Positions 11,455 through 22,961 of a DNA stretch of 64,000 nucleotides are shown piece by piece; position 1 is the first letter of the stretch; the number at the start of each line of letters is the position of its first letter. Position numbers and translations under genes: made by a program. Below the pieces are notes generated by a model that did not search any database, was not told the DNA's origin, and saw only the letters and a list, made by a program, of their open reading frames with translations. Origin of the DNA: Onthophagus taurus (lineage: Eukaryota; Arthropoda; Insecta; Coleoptera; Scarabaeidae); the NCBI RefSeq assembly GCF_036711975.1, contig NC_091976.1, positions 28,706,001 to 28,770,000 on the forward strand, in the 5' to 3' direction.

Positions 11455-14065
11455 TCCAGTTATAAGCCCAAGGTCACTTGCGGCCGAGGCGCTACCTCGA
11501 TCTTTCTTTGTCTTTACGCTAGTATAGTGTGTCAGCTGCAAATTAAATCTTTCACAATCAATAAAATAATGTAGCATCTCAAACGACCTAGGTTAAATTT
11601 TTTTACGACCAGTAAATTCTAAAGACTCGTAACAAAGGCAGTTATAAGCCGAGGTTGTTTGCGACCGAGGCTCTACATCAATTTTGCTTCAAGCGAAGTC
11701 TTTTTGAGGCTGAGGCGTTAAGTCGTACTTCTTTTATGTATGTTTAAGGTGTCGCAAGCTAAAATCTATTATAACTAATGCAGTTATAAGCCGAGGTCGC
11801 TTGCGGCCGAGGCATAAGCTCAATCTTGCTTTATCTTTTATGGTCTCCATTATAGCACTTCATCAGCAAACGACTTCAATTAAATTCTTTCATGACTAGG
11901 AACAACATAACCTGAGGTTGCTTGCGGCCGAGACGCTACCTCGATCTTTCTTTATCTTTGAGGGTCTCCATTATAGCTCTCGGGTGCAAGTGGCCTTGGA
12001 TTAAATCTTTCACAATCAATAAAATAATAAGCCGAGGCAGTGCTATGAACTAGTTTTATCTTTAAGGATCCCCATCTCAAACGATTTAGGTTAAATTTTT
12101 TTACGACCAGTTACTTCGATAGCAACCTCGGCTTAAATCTTTCATAACTAATGCAGTTATAAGCCGAGGTCGCTTGCGGCCGAGGCATAAGCTCAATCTT
12201 GCTTTATCTTTTATGGTCTCCATTATAGCACTTTATCAGCAAACGACTTCAATTAAATTCTTTCATTACTAGGAACAATATAACCTGAGGTTGCTTGCGG
12301 CCGAGACGCTACCTCGATCTTTCTTTATCTTTGAGGGTCTCCATTATAGTGTCTCGGTCGCAAGTGACCTTGGATTAAATCTTTCACAATTAATAAAATA
12401 ATAAGCCGAGGCAGTGCTAAGAACTAGTTTTATCTTTAAGGATCCCCATCTCAAACGATTTAGGTTACATTTTTTTACGACCAGTTACTTCGCTAGCAAC
12501 CTCGGCTTAAATCTTTCACAACTAATGCAGTTATAAGCCGAGGTCGCTTGCAGCCGAGGCATAAGCTCAATCTTGCTTTATCTTTTATAGTCTCCATTAT
12601 AGCACTTCATCAGCAAACGACTTCAATTAAATTCTTTCATGACTAGGAACAACATAACTTGAGGTTGCTTGCCGCCGAGACGCTACCTCGATCTTTCTTT
12701 ATCTTTGAGGGTCTCCATTATAGTGTCTCGGTCGCAAGTGACCTTGGATTAAATCTTTCACAATCAATAAAATAATAAGCCGAGGCAGTGCTATGAACCA
12801 GTTTTATCTTTATGGATCCAAATCTCAAACGATCTAGGTTAAATTTTTTTACGACCAGTTACTTCGCTACCAACCTCGGCTTAAATCTTTCATAACTAAC
12901 GCAGTTATAAGCCGAGGTCGCTTGCGGCCGAGGCATAAGCTCAGTCTTGCTTTATCTTTTATGGACTCCATTATAGCACTTCATCAGCAAACGACTTCAA
13001 TTAAATTCTTTCATGACTAGGAACAACATAACCTGAGGTTGCTTGCGGCCGAGACGCTACCTCGATCTTTCTTTATCTTTGAGGGTCTCTATTATAGTGT
13101 CTCGGTCGCAAGTGACCTTAGATTAAATCTTTCACAATTAATAAAATAATAAGCCGAGGTCGCTTGCGACCGAGGCAGTGCTATGAACTAGTTTTATCTT
13201 TAAGGACCCCTATCTCAAACGATCTAGGTTAAATTTTTTTACGACCAGTTACTTCGCTAGCAACCTCGGCTTAAATCTTTCATAACTAATGCAGTTATAA
13301 GCCGAGGTCGCTTGCGGCCGAGGCATAAGCTCAGTCTTGCTTTATCTTTTATGGTCTCCATTATAGCACTTCAATTAAATTCTTCCAACAACATAAGCCG
13401 AGACGCTAACTCGATCTTTCTTTGTCTTTAAGGGTCTCTATTATAGCCTCTCGGCTGCAAGTGACCTTGGATTAAATATTTCATAACCAATGCAGTTATA
13501 AGCCGAGGTCGCTTGCGGCCGAGGCATAAGCTCAATTTTGCTTTATCTTTTATGGTCTCCATTGTAGCACTTCATCAGCAAACGACTTCAATTAAATTCT
13601 TCTAACAACATAAGCCGAGACGCTAACTCGATCTTTCTTTGTCTTTGAGGGTCTCTATTATAGCCTCTCGGCGGCAAGTGACCTTGAGCTAAATCTTTCA
13701 TATCCAATGTAGTTATAAGCCGAGGTCGCTTGCGGCCGAGGCATAAGCTCAAACTTGCTTTATGTGTTATGGTCTCCATTAAAGCATCTCATTAGCAAAC
13801 CACTTAAATTAAAATTTTCCACGATTAGCAACAACATAAGTCGAGGTTGCTTGCGGCCGAGACGCTACCTCGATCTTTCTTTATCTTTGAGGGTCTCTAT
13901 TATAGCCTCTCGGTTGCAAGTGACCTTGGGTTAAATCTTTCATAACCAATAACACAATAAGCCGAGGTTGCTTGCGACCAAGGCAGTGCTATGAACTAGG
14001 TTTATCTTTAAGGATCTCAAGCCAAGGTCAAAAGCCGAGGTCGCTTGCGGCTGAGGCATTCTTCA
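11455..14065. repeat. Tandem array, about 374-bp unit with GC-rich GCCGAGG core
   Basis: The marker TAAGCCGAGGTCGCTTGCGG starts near 11790, 12163, 12537, 12911 and 13301, with shortened units afterwards (13501, 13719). Spacings are about 373-374, and one unit of 390 has a core duplication. Within a unit ACCTCGGCTTA and TAAGCCGAGGT form inverted arms about 25 bases apart. The GC-rich cores stand out against the AT-rich background. Confidence 0.9.
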
Positions 14066-15816
14066 TTAAAATGTGAGGTTTTCATAAATTGTGGCGTCTC
14101 GACCTCAATCCACCATCAATCTAGTTTCATCTTTAAGAATCTTCATCCTGGCATCACATCCTCGGTTAAATTCTTTCCTGACTATTAAAAATATAAATCT
14201 AGAATTCCTCAATACTTCTGTGTTAATGACAACTCATACAACAGAGCTTAACAGTCCAAGTATCAATACTCATATCAAATTCTGTGTGGGGTTTTGGGAA
14301 ACTCTTCCTCAACTTTGCGAGTACTTATTTTTGAAATTAGAACTTTGAAGCGACTAATTTGGGTTGAACACTTTAACTCTAGATCTCTAGATGTTTTTTC
14401 TTTTTATAAAAGATTTTATTAAACATTTTTTTTGAAATATCATCAAATATGAATGAATTTGATGATATTGTTTAAAAATTAAAAACTTGATACATTTTAG
14501 CGAGTAGTTTTTTTAGATATTCTTTTCGTAGGACGCCTTTAAAGCTTGATCTTCTCAACTTATAAGACTGATGATACTGTCTCTACATGATAATATATTA
14601 TCATTTTTTGTGGAATTAAAAAAAAAACTTACTATCTTAATAATTGAAAAAATAAAGTAAAAATGAAAAAATAAAAAATTAGTAAAAAAAAAACAAAATA
14701 ATCTCAAGGCAATATAAGATATATTTTTGAGGTATTCATATGTACTATTTGTTATTACAAAGCAGTTGCGGTTGTTATTATAAAAAAGAAGAAAAAAAAG
14801 TATAGGGAGGTTGAGATTTGTTTGATTTCCGGCCTATCTCTTAAACTCTCTCTACTAATTTCTCCTTTGCAATTTTTAAGACCAAAAAAAAAATAATCCA
14901 CTCGTTTTTTCTAACGAACCAGAAGGTGGACAATAAGACAATGTTAGAAGAAGTCACTTGTTAATTAAAAAGATTTTAAAAAAATGAAAAACAGGTAACG
15001 AAACTAATTAAAAATAAAAATTAATATCGAACGAAAAAGTGCTGTTTGTTGGAAAAAGAAAGAGAAATCCGCTAATTAAACTGTAAATTTAATGTTCTCT
15101 CTCTCTCAAAGTTGTTAAAATCAAAAAAAAAATGTTAAAAGGTTACAAATTTAACCGAAATAAATTTTTTCTGGTCCATTTTTTGTGTAAAACGAACGTA
15201 ATATCACTTTTTATCACCAGGAGCACATTATCTAAGAGTCGAAAATCGATTAAAAAAAAAATAATATAAAAAGATAAATAACAACATTCCAATTTTTGTA
15301 TACAAGGTTAACTACGATTGTTATTGCTACGAATTGTGAGAATCTTGCCCGTTAATAAATGTTCTTTTTTAGGTTTTTTAAAACGTCGAAAAGTAAAAGT
15401 CTATTTTTCCATAGAAAAGAACGCAGTTTTCTTGTTATTGTACTAAATATTATACATGATATATGTGTGTGCCTAGTCAAGTAGCGTACTAAAAAAAATT
15501 GGTCAATTTTATCAAGTAATTATTATTATTAAAATAAAAAAAATGATACGTACGGAAAAAACCGAAAAGTACATGTTGTACTTTTTAAAACCGTAGGCCT
15601 CAATCTACGACCAATTTATTCTTTTACACATTTTTTTTCTTTGTTACTTTTTTAATATTTATAACATTTTTGCCAAATTTGTTCTACTATAAATAAGAGT
15701 TAGGTTTAAGGTTTTTCTATACCCCCCAAATTGATCATTAACTACTACACAAATATTCATATCAGTTTGTTATTTACTGTATTAAAAAGTGTGTGTTGTG
15801 TGTTAATTGCTTCTTG
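14066..15816. other. AT-rich stretch without a gene
   Basis: Unique AT-rich, homopolymer-rich sequence. A short 85-residue open frame at 14091-14348 starts inside the decayed end of the preceding array and shows no recognisable motif. Nothing else is supported. Confidence 0.35.
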
Positions 15817-15957
15817 AATAAAATACAATAAGAATAAAATCTTTTATTTACCTAATTACGATATTAGATTATCAAAAATTCTTCATCCTATTTCGATTTA
15901 ATCCAACTTCCATAGCTAATTTTTCCACTAAGATCCATTTTGTGATTAATTCCAACC
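15817..15957 (-). pseudogene. Duplicated 3' tail of the SMPD2 gene
   Basis: The minus strand matches the end of the real sphingomyelinase gene (17820-18010). It encodes KLAMEVGLNR followed by NRMKNF and a stop, with three residues deleted relative to the intact copy. The downstream text (CTTGAATAAA..ACAATAAGAA on plus) is shared too. Only the last codons and 3' flank are present, so this is a partial duplication and not a gene. Confidence 0.85.
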
Positions 15958-17725
15958 AAATATGAAAATTAAATATAACGATTTTTTAATAAATATTGAA
16001 ATGATCTTAATAATAATCAAAAATGCTTTAATTTGATACCAATCATGATATATTTGGGGTAAAAAAGAAAAAAGTTAGGTTAGAAACTGTCAAATGTCAA
16101 AATTAAATATAACGATTTTTTGATAAATATTGAAATGATTTTAATAAGAATCAAAAATGTTTTAATTTGATACCAATCATGATATATTTGGGGTAAAAAA
16201 GAAAAAAGTTAGGTTAGAAACTGTCAAATGTCAAAATTAAGTATGATTTTTTGATGAATATTGAAATGATCTTATTGAGAATCAAAAATGCTTTAATTTG
16301 ATACCAATCATGATATATTTGGGGTAAAAAAGAAAAAGTTAGGTTATAAACTGTCAAAAGTCAAAATTAAATATAACGATTTTTTGATAAATATTGAAAT
16401 GATCTTAATAAGAATCAAAAATGCTCTCATTTGATACCAAGCACGATAAGATTACGTTAAAAAAGAAAAAAGTTAGGTTAGAAACTGTCAAATGTCAAAA
16501 TTAAATATGATTTTTTGATGAATATTGAAATGATCTTAATAAGAATGAAAAATGCTTTGGTTTGATACCAAACATGATATATTTGGGTTAAAAAAGAAAA
16601 AAATTAGGTTAGAAACTGTCAAATGTCAAAATTAAATATAATAATTTTTTGGTGAATATTGAAATGATCTTAATAAGAATCAAAAATGCTTTCATTTGAT
16701 ACCAAACATGATATATTTGTGTTAAAAAAGAAAACAGTTAGGTTAAAAACTGTCAAATGTCAAAATTAAATATAATGATTTTTTGATGAATATTGAAATG
16801 ATCTTAATAAGAATCAAAAATGCTTTCATTTGATACCAAACACGATATGATTACATTAAAGAATAAAAAAGTTAGGTTATAAACTGTCAAATGTCAAAAT
16901 TACATATAACGATTTTTTAATAAATATTGAAATGATCTTAATAAGAATCAAAAATGCTTTCATTTGATACCAAACACAATATCTTTAGGCAAGAAAATAA
17001 AAAAGTTAGGTTATAAACTGTCAAATGTCAAATAATCGCCATTTTGTTTTGCTAAAAATTAAGATATCTCGATAACGGTTGGAGATAAATAGGTCGAGTT
17101 TGGACTCATTTTAAAGGATTTTTAATTTTCTATCTATTTATGTTAAAAAAAGCGACTTTTATGAAATTATTATATTTTTTGCCTAGCTTTGTTAATTTAT
17201 TGCAACCTTAATTGATCCTCTAAATGAGCAATCTGTAATTTGAGTTAAGGATAATTAATCATGATATATTTGAGTTAAAAAAGAAAAAAGTTCGGTCATA
17301 AACTGTCAAATGTTAAAATTAAACATTACGATTAAATATTGAAATAATCTTAATAAGACTCAAAAATGCTTTCATTTGATACCAAACACGATATGATTAC
17401 GTTAAAAAATAGAAAAGTTAGGTTAGAAACTGTCAAATGTCAAAATTACATATAACGATTTTTTAATAAATATTGAAGTGATCTTAATAAGAATCAAAAA
17501 TGCTTTCATTTGATACCAAACACAATATCTTTAGGCAAGAAAATAAAAAAGTTAGGTTATAAACTGTCAAATGTCAAATAATCGCCATTTTGTTTTGGTA
17601 AAAATTAAGATATCTCGATAACGGTTGGAGATAAATAGGTCGAGTTTGGGTTCATTTTAAAGGATTTTTAATTTTCTATCGATTTATGTTAAAAAAGCGA
17701 AAAATTATTATCTGTAATTTGAGTT
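15958..17725. repeat. Tandem array, about 134-bp unit, with a compound module
   Basis: Units carry GATTTTTTGATAAATATTGA, TTTGATACCAAACA and GTTAGGTTAGAAACTGTCAA. Starts lie near 15965, 16100, 16236, 16368, 16500 and 16633, and so on. Twice (about 17030-17130 and 17575-17690) the array runs into a module with ATATCTCGATAACGGTTGGA and TCGAGTTTGG.TTCATTTTAAAGG. Similar text is found in the 277-bp satellite at 48605-52995. Confidence 0.88.
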
Positions 17726-17934
17726 AAGGATTTCTATTGAAACGTGTTGGCCGCCAGCGACCTTGGCTTATAAAACAAATCATGACTTTACCTTAAACTT
17801 CCTTTATATTTAAATCATTCCTTGAATAAAAACAATAAGAACGAAATTTATTTACCGAATTCAATTTTTTTATACTTTTATTTATATTTTTGAGCATTAA
17901 TACATTTAAAAAATTTCAAAAACGATATTAATTA

Positions 17935-20900
17935 TCAAAAATTCTTCATCCTGTTATCTTTAAATCGATTTAATCCAACTTCCATGGCTAATTTCCCAGC
18001 TAAGATTCCATGAAATTCCATTTTATACCACAGCGATCCCATAAAAAATAAATACGCCATCAATAAAGTAACTAAAAGTCTTCCAAAATGTACCAAATAA
18101 TTATACCCATCTGGAGCATTAAACGGCGTACTCGAAACCAAAATCAAAAACAACAAACACGTTAAAATCCAATACCCAAACCTTTTCGTTCTTAAATTTC
18201 TCAACGCCGTATCAGAAATTAAAATACACTCTTCTAAAATTGCCGTACAAGTATCTCGATCTAATTCTTCTATTTCATCAAGACCTTTTTCGATTTGTAA
18301 CGTGGCTGTTATAGCTTCATGATCTGAGTAACTAAATGATTTTTCAGGAACTCTTCTTGGTAAAGGTTGGCAGTATTTTTTTGTGGTTATTTTAATGTTA
18401 GGATTTTTTGGGCATCCGTACATAATATAATCGATCCTTTTTCCCGCATCACCGCTTCGAATTGCTTTTTTATCGGCGTAACTATTATAAAAAGACTCAT
18501 TCGTTCCGATTTTATGAATTTCTTTGGAATCTTCTTTAACTTCAAGAAAACTATCTTTCAAACCGGTTAAATGAACAATTATCCTGCAAAATATTTTATT
18601 ATAACCTAGTTATATGCGCAATGTGTTAATTAATTATAGTACCCGAGAAAGTATGCAACCAATATCACAGTATTGGTATTGCAATACTGGTACTGTGATA
18701 TTGGTTGCATACTTTCAATGGTGACGTCGGGTACGATAATTAATTAACACATTGTATATATAATTAAACCTGTAAGCTAAGTCTTCTGGCTCGGTATTTA
18801 AATCTCCTGCTAATACAATTAAATCGGCTAAACCTGAGGTTTGTTGTATAAATTGAGCAGTATCATATGCTTGTTGAACTCTGTGGCATTGATACTCATC
18901 ATTGAGCCTATTGTATTCAGCATGTAACTATAATAGTTATTAAAAATTAATTGACTCATTTAATTAAGTAATAAATCGTAATTTTACGTGAGCAGAATAA
19001 ATATTAATATTAAATCCATCAACTAATAATTTGCAGAACCCAATTCCTTTCCCGCCAAACCAATCGGCGTGTTGAATTTTATGCACATAACCGTTAACAG
19101 TCCATTGGTGAAAGAAAACGTCCAAAATTGGGTATTTTGAGAAAACGCAAATTCCAGAACCAATAACACCACTGTAAAAGTAATGGGAATATCGGAGTGA
19201 TGTTTCCACTTTTTCTTTAATAAGAATAAAATCGGATTCAGCCCAAACTTCTTGTAAGCATACCACATCGTAAGCGCTTGTTGATAAGGCTTCTGAGATA
19301 GCTTTAAACCGTGCATTTCTGTCTTTTGAAATAATTGGAATTCCCCTTGAAAAAGTTTAAATTGTTTTAATTGTAAAATTTATTATAATTACACAGGATT
19401 GCGCCCAAAAAACTTTTTTGAAACTGAAAGGCGAAAAATTTCCATCACCCTTAGTTTTTTTGCAAACTTGTCATTAAAAAATTCCAGAGAAACATTACAG
19501 ACTTTGTTAGGAAAGTTATTATAATATATAAATTCTGGGCACCTCACAAAGTGTATTATATTTATGTAGAAGATCTCAGGAAGTGGTCATTAGGCAAAAA
19601 AAAATCATTAAATTTGGCAAATCATAGTGATGACTGTTATTTTTGCTACTATGATTTTAATGGCTATAACTCTAAGAATAAAAGAGATATAGTGTACCAC
19701 AACCTTCCTTCTGCAATGCGACCTATAGCTCATGGACCAGATGTGCTTGTACCTTAGCCTCCAACAACGCTAGATGAGATAAGCAGTAGTGAATCTGATG
19801 TGAATGAAGATGACTGTGATTTCCAAGATCTTTCATATTATGCCACCCCACATCTTTTCACTCAGTCCGACCTTGATGACTTAGTGGGAGACTTGGGACT
19901 TACCAAGAAGAATGCTGAACTCTTGAATTCTAGACTAAAAAAAAAGCTACTGACTGCTGGAACATCTTTTTATCAGTACAGATTTAGAGATCATGAATTT
20001 ACCGACTATTTCAAACAAGAAGGCGAGTTGGTCTACTGTTGTGATGTTGCTGGTTTGGTTCAAAAGTTTGGAATTAAATAAAAAGCTGATAAAAACATGG
20101 AGGCTTTTCATTGATTCTTCAAAAAGAAGTCTGTAGAAAGAAGCACCTCAAAGAAAATTACAAGAATTTGAAAGAGGTGCTAAATAACATTAAATATACA
20201 GATCATAACTGGATAGTTTGTGGCGATCTGAAAGTTTTGGGAATGATGCTTGGTCTACAGAGAGGACTAAAAAAGTGTGGCCAACCCAACAAACATTGGG
20301 GCCAGGTGAAAAAATTGTTTTCCACAAAGCTTTAGTCGGTCCTAAAAATGAGATTGAAGAGAAAAAAAAAATTCTCCAAAACTATGAGAGATTAAGAAAT
20401 GAAACGTTTTGAGGTTATAAAAGAATGTTTGAGGTTAGGTTGTACCAAATTTTAAAATTCCAGGTTAAACAATTTTTGATATAAAGATGTTTAAAAATAA
20501 CAAATTTTTGATATCTCCTAAAAATGAGGTTGAAGAGAAAAAAAATTTTCTCCGAAACTATTGGAGATAAAGAAATGAAACTTTTTGAGGTTATAAAAGA
20601 ATGTTTGAGGTTAGGTTATACCAAATTTTAAGATTCCAGGTTAAACAATTTTTGATATAAAGATGTTTAAAAATAACAAATTTTTGATATTTCCTAAAAA
20701 TGAGGTTGAAGAAAAAAAAAATTTCTCCAAAACTATTAGAGATTAAGAAATGAAATTTTTTGAGGTTATAAAAGAATGTTTGAGGTTAGGTTGTACCAAA
20801 TTTTAAGATTCCAGGTTAAACAATTTTTGATATAAAGATGTTTAAAAATAACAAATTTTTGAAATTTCCTAAAAATGAGGTTGAAGAGAAAAAAATTTTT

Positions 20901-22530
20901 CTCCGAAACTATTGGAGATAAAGAAATGAAACTTTTTGAGGTTATAAAAGAATGTTTGAGGTTAGGTTGTACCAAATTTTAAGATTCCAGGTTAAACAAT
21001 TTTTGATATAAAGATGTTTAAAAATAACAAATTTTTGAAATTTCCTAAAAATGAGGTTGAAGAGAAAAAAAAATTTCTCCAAAACTATTGGGGATTAAGA
21101 AATGAAACTTTTTGAGGTTATAAAAGAATGTTTGAGGTTAGGTTGTACCAAATTTTAAGATTCCAGGTTAAACAATTTTTGATATAAAGATGTTTAAAAA
21201 TAACAAATTTTTGATATCTCCTAAAAATGAGGTTGAAGAGAAAAAAATTTTTCTCCGAAACTATTGGAGATAAAGAAATGAAACTTTTTGAGGTTATAAA
21301 AGAATGTTTGAGGTTAGGTTGTACCAAATTTCAAGATTCCACGTTAAACAATTTTTGATATAAAGATGTTTAAAAATAACAAATGTTTGATATTTCCTAA
21401 AAATGAGGTTGAAGAGAAAAAAAAATTTCTCCAAAACTATTAGAGATTAAGAAATGAAACTTTTTGAGGTTATAAAAGAATGTTTGAGGTTAGGTTGTAC
21501 CAAATTTTAAGATTCCAGGTTAAACAATTTTTGATATAAAGATGTTTAAAAATAACAAATTTTTGATATCTCCTAAAAATGAGGTTGAAGAGAAAAAAAT
21601 TTTTCTCCGAAACTATTGGACATAAAGAAATGAAACTTTTTGAGGTTATAAAAGAATGTTTGAGGTTAGGTTGTACCAAATTTCAAAATTCCAGGTTAAA
21701 CAATTTTTGATATAAAGATGTTTAAAAATAACACATTTTTGATATTTCCTAAAAATGAGGTTGAAGAGAAAAATATTTTTCTCCAAAACTATTGGAGATT
21801 AAGAAATAAACTTTTTGGAGGTTATAAAAGAATGTTTGAGGTTAGGTTGTACCAAATTTTAAGATTCCAGGTTAAACAATTTTTGATATAAAGATGTTTA
21901 AAAATAACAAATTTTTGATATCTCCTAAAAATGAGGTTGAAAAGAAAAAGATTTTTTCTCCATAATTATTGGAGATTAAGAAATGAAACTTTTTGAGGTT
22001 ATAAAAGAATGCTTTCAAAAAGGTGATCACTAAATTTTTAGGGAATGAGAAGAACCATATCAGCATTGTAGATGATTTTTTCAAAAAAATGGAAAATCTT
22101 GGCTGCCTGATGAGCAAAAAAGTTCACTTTCTACATTCTTATTTGGATTTTTTCTCTGAAAACTTGGGTAGTAGCAGTGAAGAGCAGGGAAAACGTTTCC
22201 ATGAGGATTTTAAGGTCATGGAGAGGAGATATCAGGGTGGTTGGAATATCAGTATGATACATTTCATCAAGGGAATCCAAGTGTTACTCACAAGAAGAAA
22301 AGTAACAATCATATTCATACCAGTTAGTTTCAGATTATTGTGTCGAAATGCAGAAAAACGTTGGGTGATGGGAAAAAGCTGTTCATTTTCGGATTCAGCA
22401 CCTTTCAAAACTGTTAGATCACCCTAAATAATCTAAAAAGTTTTTATGAAATTAATTTTTGCAGGCCTGTGTTATTAATATAACTAGTTTAAACTTACCA
22501 ACAATTTAAACTAAATATTTTAAAATCCAT
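17935..22530 (-). CDS. Neutral sphingomyelinase (SMPD2-like), 4 coding exons
   Basis: Exons on the minus strand: 22499-22530, 18988-19345, 18770-18927 and 17935-18583. All introns are GT-AG and in phase, giving 398 residues against about 420 in human SMPD2. It belongs to the Mg2+-dependent exonuclease/endonuclease/phosphatase fold that hydrolyses sphingomyelin to ceramide and phosphocholine at membranes. Visible features in order are MDFKIFSLNCW, the metal-binding Glu43 in LQEVW, GSGICVFSKYPI, HADWF.GKG, AGDLN (Asp172/Asn174) and catalytic His271 in SDHE. Two membrane segments follow near the C-terminus (WILTCLLFLILVSS and LLVTLLMAYLFFMG). The 32-bp first exon is supported by phase (TG|G Trp) and family identity (FSLNCWGIP). 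Intron 1 holds a dead transposon and a satellite, and intron 3 is mostly a MITE. Confidence 0.93.
18619..18754. mobile_element. MITE copy 1 (TA-type, TTAATTAATTA terminal repeats)
   Basis: The ends are CAATGTGTTAATTAATTA and its inverse TAATTAATTAACACATTG. Internally GTATGCAACCAATATC is mirrored by GATATTGGTTGCATAC. The right end is followed by TA. It fills about 136 of the 186 bases of SMPD2 intron 3. Further copies are at 34597-34746 and 37763-37870. Confidence 0.85.
19530..22430 (+). pseudogene. Dead transposon-type ORF, interrupted by a satellite
   Basis: Plus-strand remnants read VEDLRKWSLGKKKS, DCYFC, LPSAMRPIAHG, then a nonsense TAG near 19756. They continue with LDDLVGDLGLTKKNAELLNS, YCCDVAGLVQKFG, a frameshift, LFIDSSK, WIVCGDLKVLGMMLGLQ and, after the satellite, TKFLGNEKN, KVHFLHSYLDFF, EEQGKRFHEDFK and RYQGGWN. 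I recognise this order from an uncharacterised protein family found in many copies in arthropod genomes, probably transposon-borne. It has stops and frame shifts, so it is not functional. It lies in SMPD2 intron 1 on the opposite strand. Confidence 0.8.
20341..22012 (+). repeat. 176-bp satellite, about 9.5 copies with dimeric (352-bp) order
   Basis: The marker GAGGTTAGGTTGTACCAAAT recurs near 20431, 20607, 20782, 20958, 21134, 21310, 21486, 21662 and 21838. Alternate units differ (CTCCAAAACTATTAGAGATT versus CTCCGAAACTATTGGAGATA), which gives a 352-bp higher-order repeat. It sits inside the dead transposon ORF. The short 69-residue minus-strand frames inside it are an effect of this periodicity. 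Confidence 0.92.
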
Positions 22531-22961
22531 TATTTCTCGAAAATGAAACAAAGAAAATTAAAGGTTATTTTTTTTTAGGTTAGGTTATTGTTGACGTGTC
22601 AAACAAAGTAATTTTTAATTTATAAAATCGTTATTTTTAATTTAAACAATCTTAATTTTGTTACAACTTAGTTTAATTTACGTTTTTAAACAAATTAATA
22701 AATCAAAACTTAATAAATAAAGTTAGATTAAAAAATTGAAATTACAAACTTAACCCCATCCATGATTAAAAAGATCTATGATCACCTGTTTTATTTTTTA
22801 TCACAAATGTCGTTGTTGTTATCGTGTTTTAGTGTTCAAATTGATAATTAACGTTGTATTCGTCGTTTTAAATGAGAAGCATTAACTAAGCTTTATAATA
22901 TGTTAAAAACCTTCACCGATACGCTAACTACACAATAACTAACCTAAAAATCGGTTCAAAA
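22531..22961. promoter_or_regulatory. Bidirectional intergenic region between SMPD2 and ANKLE2
   Basis: The two start codons are divergent and 431 bases apart, so both promoters must lie here unless there are upstream non-coding exons. I see GGTTAGGTTATTGTTGACGT near 22578-22600 and AT-rich text, and no clear TATA box. That would fit housekeeping-type TATA-less promoters. Confidence 0.5.

Noticed and set aside
20766-21679. Three nearly identical 69-residue minus-strand frames spaced 352 bases.
   Set aside because: The spacing equals the satellite dimer, so this is repeat periodicity and not a gene family.
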